Of a DNA stretch of 64,000 nucleotides, positions 50,801 through 64,000 are shown piece after piece. Both the position numbers and the translations under genes were made by a program. This stretch comes from Luscinia megarhynchos (lineage: Eukaryota > Chordata > Aves > Passeriformes > Turdidae). Each line of letters opens with the position of its first letter. The first letter of the stretch is position 1. The notes beneath the pieces were generated by a model that was not told where the DNA came from, made no database searches, and saw only the letters and a list, made by a program, of their open reading frames with translations. The stretch spans positions 38,290,360-38,354,359 of the forward strand of contig JAPFBE010000003.1 in the NCBI GenBank assembly GCA_034336665.1. Direction: 5' to 3'.

Positions 50801-53800
50801 AACCATCATTTGGCTCAAGTCACAGCACATTCCAAGAACCCCATAAACAAAGACATGTGCAATGTTAACTTTCTCTTTTATGCTGACAGCTTTTTTTTCT
50901 CACATATAATGACCTTCCTGCACAGTGTGTGTTACCATAAAAAGAAACAGAGCCCAGTAAAATTAGAGGAACTGCTTAATATCAAAACGTTTTATCTGAG
51001 GAAGACACCACTGCCAGTGTAAATATAAAAAAGCATAAGAATTAAAAAGTATTTGTTTTGCTGCCTCTTCTTTAAGTTTAGATTGTTCAAACAAACCTAG
51101 CTTGAGTTTTCAGTTACTCTGCACTAGACAGTCCTCCCAAAGGCTGAAACGATACTCCAGAGAATGTGAACTTGGCTCCAATTTCAGACAATTTTCATCT
51201 TCTTTTTCTGACAAAAAGTATTAGAATGCTTTGTCTGTAGCCAAGAATTTGGATATGAAAGGCACACCAGTAAATAAGTCACCAAAATGGGCCACCACTA
51301 TGAAGACTGTAGTGCATGCATGTTTTGAAAAAAAACCTCCTCTGGCCCAAAGGGCACTTTAATTTTACAAGCAGAATGCTAATGTGAAATTTTAGTTTGA
51401 CTTCATCGCGCTCATCTAAGTACAAAAGAAAAGCTATATGTATTTCTGATAGACAGAGCCTATATTTGCTATTTCGTTTGTAGAAAAAAAAGTGAAAAGG
51501 AAGAGAACATAAGAACCTCACAGCTAGTTGGCTTGGTAAAATGCTGCACCAAACCAAATTACTTTTTTACAGTTTTATTTGAACTGCTGCAGAGAACCAA
51601 CATTATTCATAGCATTCATCTTTCTATCAGCATTCCCAGAATGAAAATTGCAACTTTAAGAATGTTATTGCTTTGTACCAAATGTTCACTAGCTTCTACC
51701 ATGGCAACTATCCCACAAAACCCTAGCAGGGCTAATCACAGTTCCCAAAGGTTCATTATCTTTCATATCAGGGAGGCATTCAAATGCACTAAGGCTGCCT
51801 GGCAGCTAAGGCAGATATTGTCCTCACCCAAAAGAATTTTAATTTTAGCCTTGTACATTTGGTGAAAATACATTTCTGAAAATCAGAGAACGTGCCAGCG
51901 AAAAGCTCACACCAGCTCCAGTGTGGAGCTTCTTGCTCCACAAAGAGGCACATATGAGAACTGAGCAATAGCCCTGCAATGCCAGGGAGACTTCAGTGAG
52001 CACATCAGGAAAGTCTCCCTAAGCTGGCCAGAAACCCAAGGGAAGGAAATGAGAGTGATTATGTACAGCTGAGCAAGCACAGTACAGAGACTCCTAAATC
52101 AGTGATATGGTGTTCACTGCTGGTGTTCTGTGGTAAAAATGTTTACCATCTGTGTTACTCTCTCTTTGTTATGGACACTAATGGAGCCTTCAAACATAAA
52201 AGCATGGGGGTGGGGAACAAAAACACGATGAAGCCAAAGTACTTGAAAATCACTTTTAGCTGTATATTACATATGGAAATTCTGACACGAAATGAAAAAT
52301 GGATCGAAACCAGAATATGAGCACATCCAGGCTGAGCTCAGGAGGGATGCACAGCGCTGGCTTACCCTGCCCTGGAGGTCTGGTTCTGAGCTAGCAGGCA
52401 CAGACAAACCCTTTAGGCACTGAGAGGAGGCTCTGGTTCAGACACAAGAGCGTGACGTACACCCCCATAACTGCAATGGCTTTCAGGCCTGCACTGGGCA
52501 TGCCTCTGGCAGTGAGTTTCCTAGGAAGCAGCTGCATTTGTACGAAGCTTTTCTGCAGGGGAACTTCTCTGTTGCTGTCTCCTGCTGTTGAGAAGCCACA
52601 AAGGCCTGGAGAGTATTACAGTTCGTAGTGAAGCCAAAAACTAATATACGTCATTCAGTTTGCAGTCTGTGCATAACACCAAGCATCTGACTTGCTCATG
52701 CTAGACATCTCACACTGTCATCCATGAAAATTGGTAGAAATCACAGCCTTCAGCCTGACTTCCATCTCAGATGCTTTTTCACTCTGCTCATCAAAATCTA
52801 TATAAGGAAAATGAGTTCCAGTCCTGATATCTCCACTTCAACCTCAAGTAGTTGCCCTAATACATCTTCTCACAGTCCCTCCCTCCCTCCCTACCCAGAA
52901 AGACACTGCAGGGAATCTATGGCAACAGGAGTCCACCCTGTTTTCCTTCAAGCAGCTTGGAAGTCAGCTTGGCTCAGACTCCCCTACCTCCACTCAACAA
53001 CCAGCTATTGGGGTGCCTATTCTCCAACTCTAGCACATCCAAATTCTTTGTCAGCCAGTGCCCAGTTTCAACACTTGTCAGAAATTTGAGGCTAACTGCT
53101 CAACCTAGCATAGGCACACAAGCTGCACAAACAACACAACATCTGTCAGTGAGAATAATCCTTTTCCAGATGAGGTGTTTCAGGTAAATTGTTACATCTC
53201 TCATGTTACTGATGCCAGTTCAAATATAATTCTAGCAGAACAGGAGTGGACTTCGTGAACCGTAAACCAAGCCAGCAAGAAGAAAATCAGAAGCAGAATA
53301 CCAGCTTGTTTTCTCTACAGCTCGAGGGGCATCCTAGCAGTCTTATGATGCTGAAAATGGTTTTGGAACCCAGCAGTGCCAACTATCACATGACCAAAAC
53401 TGAAACACCACAAACACCATGTGAGTTTGAAAAATGCTTCAAGAACTGGCACAAAGGTGGAGGAGTTTCTGCCACGCTGACAGACACCTGAAAAGAATAC
53501 AAATGGATCAGTCCTGGACTCAAAATTCACCACTGCTAATGCAGGGTATCAGCAGATGAACCATTGAGGGTGGATCATTCAGTGATAGGTTTCTGAAAAC
53601 TCCTCCTACATATAATACACTACTGCATTCTGCTGTATCCCCATGGCCTCCACCACAAGTGTTCAGGATTAGAAATGGAGCTTCTAACCTCTCCTCAACT
53701 GGATACATCTCAGTGCAGTCACACAAGCTCTGGCAAAGAATGATTGTTCTCTTCTACATTCAGCATTACCACAGACCTGGAATTGCTTGTCCTGATTTTT

Positions 53801-53883
53801 TCTTCATTGACATCACTTCTGTTTCAGTGCCCGGTGCCGTGGGGACAGCCAAGAATTTGCAAATTACTGAACACATTGTCAGG

Positions 53884-54005
53884 GTACAGAGTTCATAGAG
53901 ATATTCAAAAGCCAATTGGACACAGCCCTGACAAGTCTGCTCTCATTGACCCTGCTTTGAAGGAGTGGGGGGCTTCCTTCAACCTCTCTATAAGAGCCAT
54001 CTCTG
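53884..54005 (+). mobile_element. Old CR1 LINE fragment
   Basis: A diverged match to the CR1 3' region is visible: GAGATATTCAAAAGCCAATT, then GGACACAGCCCTGACAAGTC, then GACCCTGCTTTGAAGGAGTG. The terminal ATTCTATG repeat is not present. Confidence 0.55.
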
Positions 54006-57000
54006 ACCTTTCTGAGTGTAAGCGTGTCTGTATAGTTACTCCACATGTAACTTTACAGTTCTATTTGGCGACTGAAGATAAATTAGGAAACATCAATATT
54101 TTGTGTTTTCATCTTGCCTGCAGCATGATTTTAAGGGTGGAGAAATTCACTGCCTCTCTAGCATCTTGAGATGCTTCATAACATTGCAAAAATTATATTT
54201 TGCTTTACAGGACACCTGAGTACAGTTTGTGACTCACAAAAGCCACCATTTGATACCATAAACAAGGCTATTTTCATTATCATGTATTCTTGTTCTCAGT
54301 CAATGTGTCAAAATCAGGCTGTGGAACAAATGCCTGTCAGAACATAGCTGGGATCCTCTTGATGCAGTGTCCAGATCTGGCTTAGGTACAGCAAGCACAT
54401 TGGGTTGTTCTGCTTGCTGAGTATTTGTTAAATGTTAACAGTGGGCTTGGAACTTGCAAGGCTAAGGGAGAGCTTCCCTGCAGCTCCTTTATAACTAAAA
54501 GACAAACCTATGGAGAAAAAAACAAAAACAACAAAAAAACCTAACAAAAAAAAAACAAGGAACGCCCAAAGACTTGTAAGAGAACACTAATATAAGTATT
54601 TTAAAACTCAAACATCTTTATTTTTCCTCATATAAAAGCTGATATCAAAGAAAGCAGCAAGTGAAAATTTCTTCTGAGGGCACATCAAGAGAAACTGCTC
54701 TAAGGCAGGGAGGAGAAGGAGTTATAGTGGAAACACAGGGCATTACCACAGCCTTCCTACCCACGGGGCTTTTTGGCCTTGACTGAACATTCCTGTGCCC
54801 ACTCAGCACTGCTCTGTCACATATGCTGAAGGCCTTTGGCACAGGAGCAGCTTGTTTTCACTGTCCTTACAATAGTGTGGGCCTTTCCTTTTCATCTACA
54901 TTGCCCTGACCTCCCTTTCTCTCTGCCTCCCCCTGATCAAACAGCATCAGATGCAGGAAGAACCTTGTTGTGGTTCTGCTGCTCATAACACAATTTGCTA
55001 TGTGAATACTTCCTGTGCACCCTGCCAACGTGGCACCTCTCCAAGATATAAGATTGGTGTTTGGGAGATGGTCACACAAAGCATGATACTTCCTACTGCC
55101 ACTGCTCTGCCCTTCACCTTCCTTTGCCTTGCTGTGGGCAAGGACTATAAATATCAAATAGCATGAATGAAACAATGATGGAGACTGCCTGCTTGTACTA
55201 GGAGAGTGCTTGCAGCAGCATGGATTGCTCTCCTTCAGATGAGCAGGGATGCACAGAATCTTTTTAAAAACATCATTCACATAATTTTCAATGTACTTTG
55301 CACAGAAGATAATGAATATGAAATTTTAGTTGCATAAAAAAGTGAAATAAACTATGTGTTTCTGCATAATAAATTCCCCTGTTATTCGCAGAGAGCTTTT
55401 AATGAGCGCTGGGAAAAAATTTCGAAACATAGGTTTTACAAGCTATGAAGAAAATGGATAAACAAAGGAACAACTTTTGTGTTACAAGAGTCCCTGGTAT
55501 TCCCTCATCTCTAATACTTACATGTTAACTCCAGTAGCTGTAGTGAATAGCTACAACTCCAAGATATACTTGCTGATGCCTAGCAATTTTTCTCAAGTTT
55601 TATTCTTCTTCTAAATGCTACTTAGAGAAAGACATGAAAATTGATGTCAGATTAATACTACTATCTCTCTTCTCAATCCACATATCTTTCTAGAGGGGAA
55701 AAAAAACCAAAAACAACAAAATACTTGTATGTCCAAAAGAATTTGACACAGGAGAAGCAATCTGAGAAAAGATGGAGAAATATGGCAGAAGAAACAAAGA
55801 AAGGATTATTAGAAAGAGGAAACGAAATATCAGTAAAAAAGATTTGACATGGCGTACAACAAAGTAATATAAGGCTTTAGTGATGAAAGCACTAACTTCA
55901 AGTAGAAGGCCATAAATTCTGTAAGACGCAACACAGAAGTAGACCATTTTAAAGACAGCATGGTTGAACATAGATGGTGGATTTCATGAAAGCCTGCAGA
56001 AAGAGCAGCTGAAACCTGATTTAGTTAAGAGACAAATCTTAACACAATCACAGGTTTCAGCTGTGGGAACAAAAATGTATGAAATCTACGTAAAAGTCAA
56101 CAGCACTTAGAGCCCCACACTGATTTCTGACCTGCTTCAAAGAGCCATGCAGTCTGTTAAGTTTGACCTCTGGCATGGTCTGAGAGCTGGTCTTTCCCTC
56201 AATGATGGCCCTAGCAGTAGAGATACTTCAGCTCAGACACAGACAAAATGCAGTGAAATAGTAAAAAAATTAGTTATTCCATTAGTTTGTGGACTTAATT
56301 TGCATCCTACTGTTTACTCATCTTTTGTCACATATTCTGTTATTTTAACAATGGGAACACAAAATTTGGTAAGTAATCTCTTTATTTGAACCTAGGCTAT
56401 AACCCACAGTAATTACGAGCAGTATGTAGCAATATTTTCACTATTTAGGACAGGAAGTGAAAAATACCAAACACATCTAAAATTGCAATGGGGATTTGTG
56501 CAGACAGAAGGTAATTACACAAAGTGGACTTTGGCCAAGACTCTCAGAATATGAAGCAATCTCAGAACCTTGTGGAAATTACCATGGGATCTTTAATGAT
56601 AAGTGGGCTAAATCTTCACTTAAATTGTCCTAAAAAGCATGCCTTCTCTGACAGCATATTGCTGTAGAGTGACAGGACCATTGTATTCCAAAATTAGATG
56701 GCATGTCCAACACTACAGCACACAAGTGGAAAATCAAAAACAAATAAACAAAAAAATCCCCTAAACACAGTCATTTAAAAAACAGACCATGAGAAGACAT
56801 CCCAAGTGTTTCACGTGCACAGAATTACTTGCTTTCCCCTCTAATTTATTTCAGATTAGTAAGAGATCCCTTATTTTAGGTCAGTGTTATGACAATGGAA
56901 GTATGCCAACTTAACCTTCATTTTCTTAATTAGCATTTAACAAGAAGCTTGTCCTCCTCTAGAAATATTTCCTTCCATAAGGAAGAATAACCTTGAACCG

Positions 57001-57589
57001 AAGACAAAGCTAAGCCAAGGAGAAGAGAAAAATGAAACTGAAGCTCCAAATATATTTACATGTCATTAAAATATATTTATTTACATACCCTTAAAATGTA
57101 AATAAAATAGATCTCAGTAAAAATTACTTCATCTCCTAGAAACAAGCAAAGCACTGTATCTGTATTCATAACTACTCTGGGGAAAACCAACCACAAAAAA
57201 ACTCCCTCTTTTACACATGCTCCCTACCATGGACCATGTGCTCATGTAACTCATTGTTTATCTAGTCTGGAGACAAAAATGCCATGAAAAAGCAATCACA
57301 AGGCAGATGGCTGGTTTCACTAATCTGACCCTATTTCTTCCAAGTAAATCTAGTCTACAACAGTGATGCCCCAAATAATCCACCATTCCCATAATACTTA
57401 GATTTGCATATTTAGGTTAGAAATGCCTGGCATGGCTGGATTAAGATTTTCCTCCAGTAAAACAATGCTTTGCCATAAATTCTCCCCCAGAGACCATGCA
57501 GATTCTTTAAGCAGACATGACCACACACTGAAAAGCTGAGTGAAAGCACACTCACAAAACATTCTCACCAATGCTCAACCTCTATAGGT

Positions 57590-58420
57590 GCAATGCCTTT
57601 TATTCTGCTTAAACCTGACTGCACAGAGTGACAAACGCAGAGATTCTCTCTGTAGCCGCCCCCACGGTAACAGATGACAAGATGCAGCACAAGCTTCATC
57701 TCTTGCTAATTAAACGAATCAATTAAGAGACTATTGTTGCAACTGTGTAACTGCTGTTCTATAGTGGCAATAACAACCCCACGGGGAGGTCTTTTACTAC
57801 ATTAAAATGCTGTCCTCCACAACTCCATTTGATATTATTAGAAACAGTTATTTGCGTCTTGCTGTCATATTAGTAGCAAAGGCAAATTATGGAAATATGC
57901 AGACCAGAATGGTCCCAGTATGAGATCAGGTTTGGTTTTCAACCTCCAAGGGAACAATTGCTGAAATTCCAAAGTTCCCTAAAGTTCTTTAATGGAACTG
58001 ATAAATCTATCAGCACAGCATCCATTTAGATTCTAGGTAAGGGTCACATATTTGCATACTTTCCTGCTAAGCTGATACAATTCAACTAGATAAATTATCA
58101 TATTAAGTTTACCCTCCTGAGTTAAACTGATGGAGTTCAAAATTGTTTTCGATGGTTGTCATTAATCGCTGTTACATCCTAAATGCTCACTTTGAAATCT
58201 AATTGTGCTAGTGTACCAAGGGTCATATTAATAGCATTTTTAATGTTAAATCTTTGTAAAACATGTTTATTTTACTGATATTACCACTGAAGCCTAGAAG
58301 ACTAATGAGAAACAAAGTATATTTATTATCAATAAAAACTTCATTTAAAATTTACATTCAGAGACTTAAATTAGCTTTACTAACTTCATCATGCCTTTGT
58401 TTCATTAAGATTCCTGGTTA
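57590..58420. promoter_or_regulatory. Candidate conserved non-coding element block
   Basis: The block is long and non-repetitive. It holds CCGCCCCCACGG around 57656-57667 (GC-box-like), TGCTAATTAAACGAATCAA around 57704-57722, a SOX-like ATTGTT at 57733-57738, and GTCATTAATCGC near 58158-58169. Few open frames cross it. It resembles a developmental regulatory block; conservation has not been tested. Confidence 0.4.
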
Positions 58421-61400
58421 AGCTTCGAAGTCATAAATTAATTCCTCCTAAACAGTTCTTGGGTATATGCCAAAGTTGCAGACATCAAAAGGCTGCTCAA
58501 AAACATGGGCTATGTGTATGCCTAGTAAACATCTTCATAAGAAAATGCTCATCTTCACTATGAGGTAACAGTCTTGATACAGTTAAAAAAAAAACCCACC
58601 AACACTTCTTTGGCCAAATTAAGCAATTAATAATTATTTCAGTGGCAAATCATAGTCTACCAAAGTAAATAAATTGAGTTACACCTTTGGGTAAGCTGTC
58701 CACTGGTCTTCCAAGAAGTAACAGGCTAACCAACCAAGTTCAGTCCTTGTCCTTAAAGTGTTACTGAGCTCAGTAAAAAAGACACTTGTCAAATGAAGTA
58801 TGGAAAATCAAAAATCCTATTTTTTCCATAGCTTATTTCTGAGGGATGAGGGGCCTCATTTATTATAGACAAGGACCACTATACTACAGACAGCACACAC
58901 ACTACAGAATCCACCAACATTAAGCATGTTAATGGAAATCCTGATCTACTTGTGATGTCATCACTTTTTTTTTCCCCTGCTAATTAAAACTCTAATTGAC
59001 AACAGATAAAATACCGAGATAAAAAATCAATAAATAAAAAGCAAAACATTAGAATTTAAATGCAATAGCATACATCCATCTTGGTTTTGTAAGAACACAA
59101 TGCTTGCAATGCAGATTTCTGCTTTTCAATCCCCACTTCCAGCTCCTCATCCTTACCCACATATACCATTTAAACTGCTGACCAATTTCAGCCAAATTGA
59201 TTCAAAGAAAAGCTAAGTCCATCTACCTACTAGTACCATAGCTATGTTTTCACAAGTCTTCTGAAGAGCACTGGCTCTGTTATGGAAACAAGACCAAAAC
59301 CCATAGCCAGTTGAGGGAAAAGGCAGCAGCCAATTAGGATCCAACAAGCACCTATGCATCTTCAGCTTCACCTTAGCACCACCACTCTTGTTCAAGGAGA
59401 TCTCAGGAAACGACTACAAGAAGTTGTTCTGTGGGAACTTGTGGCACTTCTGGTTTCTTTAAAGTCACAGGAGCAAAATTTAGAAAGAACTCCTAGCACC
59501 TTCTTAGTTCTCTTTCCAAAGAAATCCTGAGCAAGATTTCCAAAATAGTCTGATTATTTTGATTTTAGGGACATGGCTTTTGGCAACACTGGTATTTCTA
59601 GATCTCTCGTGTGTTTTTGAGTTTGCCCCTAGTGGACAGTTTTAACATATTCACTACACCTTCTGCTTTAAAACATGCAACTAATATATAAGAGAATTGA
59701 AATGTGAACAGCATATGTAGTTGTGTGACTGCACCTGATCATTCACACCTCGTGAACTGGAACAATTCTCACTGCAGAGTCCTAATGATGATCACTACTT
59801 TCACAAGTGAAATCCTTATTGAGTGAGTTGCCCACTTCCCACAGAATACTGCAGCACGTTTCGTCCAGCGTCAGGATTCTCATCGTCCACGTTCAAAAGG
59901 AAGTTACTGTTTTCAGAAACAACTGCATGTTTTTTCTGTTGACACCTTTTTGACACCTTACTGAAATGCCACTGATGATAGTTCTACAACTAGAAGCACT
60001 GTGGTTCACAGAGCCTCTGAAAATGGATGAAAAGAAAATAAAACCTTTACAATAGTACAATTCCCTTTACATCAGCAGGGACCCTAATCTTAAGGCTTGT
60101 GAATGGGAAGAGTAAAAAAACCATTTAAAAAAAGACATTAGCTTGCAAAATAAACACCTACTGGCCTATATTTATTTTCTTGTGGTTAGTACTCTCTATA
60201 TTCCAATAAATACCACCTTTGTAACCTCTGCAGGTCTTCAACCAATGTTTAAAAGTCTGCATAAATATTGAGTATCTAATTTCAGAAGTGTTGCTTATAG
60301 AAAGAAAAGCATAAAGAAAGAAAAGAACTTGTTAAGAACTGTAACGATTTCTAAGGGTGAAAGAAGCAGGTTGTTAAACATTTGCCATTGTGAGCTGAAT
60401 CAGACTCATACACCCAAAGCTTTATAAGAACACAGTGAGAAGGGAAAAAGGAGGAGGAAACTGTCTGCTGATGAGATTATACACAGACTGCAGGGTTTCA
60501 GGACAATTTGCAAGCCTCAGTAATGGGACAAAAAAGTTGGAAGTTTGCTGTTGAAGCAAAGCAGATAAGCCATGGCAAGAGGGAGCAGAAGGCAGAATCA
60601 ACAGTGAGAAAAGTTACTATACTGGCCTGTAGCTCCTAAGATTACATTAGATACATAACTGAGTTAAGAAAATGCAGTAAGACAGGAGCAAAGGCAAAGA
60701 TCTTGAGGATTGCCTTTACAAAAAGCTGTCCGTTTCTGACTGCCCTGAACAGGATACAGAATTAACAACCCTGACTGTATATGGAATTTCCCTTTGCCAA
60801 TCTATCTGGAAGTAGCTAAAACCCAAAACTCATTAATACTAACTGTGATTACTACTGCACTGGAATATATGCCAGCTATGCTCAAAAGTATGGCCAGAGC
60901 TTAACAGAGACAACTTTTCCTAAATCCAGTTTTCTCCTGGAATTTGCAGATCAGGTTGCAGTGGCAGGTCTCAGGAACTATTTTAAATGGGCCTGCAAGA
61001 AGGCTGAAGAAAATGACACGTAGTATCAACAGGCTAATAGATCATAAGTAAGCATAAGCTACCAGTGCAAAACTTAAAATATTTTGTAAATCAAAAGTGG
61101 CAAAGAGCACTCCATTGGTGATCAGTAATGGAAAAATCCCCAGTGAGATGCATGAATCAAGAAAAGTGCTAGGAAACTCAGAAAGCACCTAAAGAAGGCT
61201 TGGCTCTTAAGCCAGAGTAATTCCAGTCTGTTCCATGTGGGTTCCTATATTGTGTTCCCCTATATTATCAAGTAATATACTGAGCAGTATGTCATGTATA
61301 TGTTCTTTCATCAGTCCTCAGAGGAAAAAAAATAACTGTTTATATTTCTGCTGTGATGAAAAGATCAGAGAAACAGCATAAATGGTGGGCAGTGGATAGG

Positions 61401-61949
61401 GACCATTCTCTTTTGAGGAAAGTGATCCATTGGGTCAGCAGAGCATCACTATCAAGCATGGCCTGCAGCCCAAAGCTGACAATGGCATTACAGACGTGAT
61501 GGAGCCAGGCTGCTCATTGTCTGAACACACACAACTTCTTTATTTCAAATTCTGCACACAGTCTAGAATACGTTTAATGCTTGCACAATAATCTGCAGTT
61601 CTCTATATACTTGCAGCTTTCTTAGTGTTAAAGGCTGCCTGCCCAGACGTATTTCATTGCTGAAGTCCTGCTGAGAGGCCTGAATAACCAACAAATGACT
61701 GGGGCCAGCAGTGGGCCAGCCAAAAACATTCCTCTCACGTAAGAGAACAGAAGGTGGAACGAAAAGACAAAAGACACAGCAGAAAATGGAGGGTAATTAG
61801 AAAGACAGGAATGAAGGGTGGACTTTGGTCTTCTGAGTACTCAAGCATCCAGTTTTTTGAATTGCAGAGGCTGAAGCAGAAGCTCTGTGTATAGATCTTA
61901 GGGTTTTTCTTTAGATTTTATGTATCTATTTTATATGATCTTTACATCT

Positions 61950-62369
61950 AGAGAACAAGTCCTGTGAGGAGCAGCTGAAGGAGCTAGGGTTGTTTAGCCT
62001 GGACAAAAGGAGGCTCAGGGGGAACTTTCTCATTCCCTACAAATGCCTGAAAGGAAGTTGCAGCCAACTGGGGATTGGTCTCTTCTCTCAGGTAACAAGC
62101 AATGAAGAGAAAACTGCCTCAAGCTGCACGAGGGATGTTCAGATCAGATATTTTTTGAAAAATTTCTTCATGGAAAAGGTTGTCAAACATTGAACAGGTT
62201 GCCCAGGAAAGTGGTGCTGACTCTTCACTGTCTCTGAAGATATTTAAAAAGATGTAGACGTAGCACTTGCGGATATGGTTTAGTGGTGGATTTGCCATTG
62301 CTGGGTTAGTGGCTGGAACTGATCATCCTGGAGATCTTTTTACAATCTAAACAATTCTGTGATTCTACG
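61950..62369 (+). mobile_element. CR1 LINE, 5'-truncated, with end of the reverse transcriptase ORF
   Basis: About 420 bases follow the CR1 consensus from GAGGAGCAGCTGAAGGAGCT through GTTTAGCCTGGACAAAAGGA and AACAGGTTGCCCAGGAAAGT to a terminal CAATTCTGTGATTCTACG. The frame at 61990-62193 resembles the C-terminal end of CR1 ORF2 (LFSLDKRRLRG type), but it is interrupted and lacks the endonuclease and polymerase domains. It is an inactive remnant. Confidence 0.87.
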
Positions 62370-63636
62370 TTTTTTTGACAAACCTATTCTGTAAGCTGCC
62401 TACACACAGGAGACACCCCATAAAGGACTGCTTTCTTATTTCCTGCACTCTTGCTTTTGGACACAGTTTAGGACATTAATCTGAACCATGTACTATCTTG
62501 CTTCCTTTTTCTTTGTACAATACATAGCACAACCAGATTACTTGTTGTTATGGTAATGCTATTAATAAATACAGTATCTGAATAAATCTAGCGTGAAGTG
62601 GCAAAATAGCAGGACTCCATCAGCACACCACATCTAGTGACATTCATCAGAGGGGACAAATGAGCAAAAACTCATGTAAAATCTCAATTACAGCAATAAC
62701 CCAGGATCTCCTCCACAGTAATTTAGTGAGGACTCAAAATGCTATCCTCACAAGAAAATTAAACCAAACCAGTGCAATTTCCCATTCAACAACTATTTCT
62801 TACAGCTACAAGTTCCTTGCTCCTCAGGCAGAAACATCCTTGTACATCTTCCAAAAGCATGAGTCTCTATCATATCTGAGACTCACAACCCACTATCAAA
62901 AAACAATTTGGAGAAAATAAGCTATCTAATCCCACTACAATTTGGAGAGAAGAGAAATGCTCAAGTAGCAATGAATTTCTACACATGATCAGAAACAAAC
63001 AAAAGCATTATTACAAATCCATGTAGACCCCCAAGTGATGCTAACAGTATGCACTAAAAGCTATGATATCACTAGAGAAAGCAACATGATTTTTCCTGTT
63101 CTCCTCTAAAATAACAGAAATATGCTGCTACACTAACAGAAACATTCATCTTACTGTCCAGATGTTTACCATATGTTATGCAGCAAAATTCATATAATAC
63201 TGTTGTCTTTCATCTGCAATGCAGTCTTCTCTGTCCTCCACCTAACTAACTGGAACAGCCAGGATATTTTTAATAGAGAAGCACAGCTTTCACTTCCTCT
63301 CAGAGTGTCAGTTGCCTTCCTGAAGCAGGGGCTTGTGTTTTGTCAAAATTCAGCAGCAGAGTTGCCCAATGTCAAAAAATCAAGTGAAGACATTTATGCC
63401 TTCTTGACAAGCCAGGCAAGCTGTGCTCCTTACAAGCTGGTTCTAAAAATATATTTTGCTGGACAGGTCAGTGGTCTGTACACTCCACAGCACCGTGCTG
63501 CCTGGTACCACTGGAGTGCCATCAACATTTGCCCTGATCAAAAGGAACACAGAATGCTCAGAGTTATCCTTGCTACTTAAAAAAAAAAAAGAAGTAAAGA
63601 AGTAACTTTGCAAGATGTTAATGTCAATAACAATGC

Positions 63637-63662
63637 ATAATAATAATAATAATAATAATAAT
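63637..63662. repeat. Short (TAA)n microsatellite
   Basis: About eight to nine uninterrupted ATA/TAA units occur near the right edge. Confidence 0.9.
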
Positions 63663-64000
63663 GAGTAATCAAGAATCTTTTGCTGCTAAATTTTCCTTTC
63701 AAACACTTCCTAAGTCAACTGCACTTACCGAGTGTTTAATAAGAGATAAGTAATGGCGAACTCAAAATGTATTTCTAGGGCCTTTATTAAGATAACATTT
63801 TCTTTGTTAGAACATTTACATTTGTATATGTGCACATGTACACACATACAGACTGTGTATCTATATGTGCAGCAATTTGTAATGGATATCATTGTATCTT
63901 CCCCGCCCCCATTACTTAAACTGATTATATTAAGTTTAAATCAGAACAGTGCAAGGATGTTAAACGAGGGAAGGACAAATGAAAAAGCAGGACTTGGGAG

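Larger units (their letters stand above)
24176..64000 (-). other. PCCA: 3' part of a very large PCCA intron (over 39.8 kb)
   Basis: No exon was found from the acceptor at 24176 to the right edge. I looked for the preceding PCCA segment, which should end in a LGTV-like peptide in phase 0, and for other gene signatures. Named elements inside are listed separately. Between them, 26.0-28.5, 30.0-32.2, 33.6-36.0, 37.3-42.4, 42.5-45.7, 45.9-47.5, 47.9-53.8, 54.1-57.5, 58.5-61.9 and 62.4-63.6 kb are mostly AT-rich, A-rich on the plus strand, with only short open frames and no repeat or gene that I can name. A missed short exon or non-coding RNA cannot be excluded. Confidence 0.6.

Noticed and set aside
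52724..53089. 121-codon Ser/Pro-rich frame
   Set aside because: Its composition follows CT-rich low-complexity DNA near 52870-52910; no homology signal.
61990..62193. 67-codon frame resembling a transposon protein
   Set aside because: It is the remnant end of CR1 ORF2 and not a host gene.

Overview
This is eukaryotic, vertebrate DNA, most likely from a passerine bird. The evidence is the gene pair (GGACT and the 3' end of PCCA, which converge tail to tail as in other amniotes), several 5'-truncated CR1 LINE copies of avian type, and one short interspersed element with a tRNA-Ile-like head and a CR1-like tail, the architecture of the songbird family TguSINE1. There are no bacterial features, CRISPR arrays or insertion sequences. 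Coding sequence is well under 2% of the window, and almost all open reading frames outside the two genes are chance or lie in repeats.

Layout. 1-5155: non-coding DNA upstream of GGACT, probably its 5' intron. 5156-5628: the coding exon of GGACT on the + strand (151 codons, CDS 5173-5628). 5629-8388: the two 3' UTRs and a short AT-rich spacer, with polyadenylation signals facing each other. 8389-24175: the last three coding exons of PCCA on the minus strand (8389-8457, 11698-11775, 24035-24175). They encode the C-terminal 95 residues, which contain the biotin carrier domain and the biotinylated lysine. 24176-64000: I could identify no further exon; this is best read as the 3' part of one very large PCCA intron (more than 39.8 kb).

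The PCCA introns hold microsatellites, a GC-rich 12-bp minisatellite, CR1 fragments, the SINE, and several stretches with retained CpGs and dense homeodomain, SOX and TALE-like motifs. These look like conserved non-coding elements, notably near 14.9-15.8, 16.9-17.4, 25.1-25.6, 29.4-29.96, 32.3-32.6 and 57.6-58.4 kb. Three of them adjoin CpG-rich patches. In human the developmental genes ZIC2 and ZIC5 lie beyond the 5' end of PCCA, so I infer that this intron may carry long-range enhancers for them; no conservation data were available to test this.

The genes. GGACT breaks down gamma-glutamylamines released from transglutaminase cross-links. PCCA is the biotin-carrying alpha subunit of mitochondrial propionyl-CoA carboxylase. 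They are neighbours in position but I know of no shared pathway.
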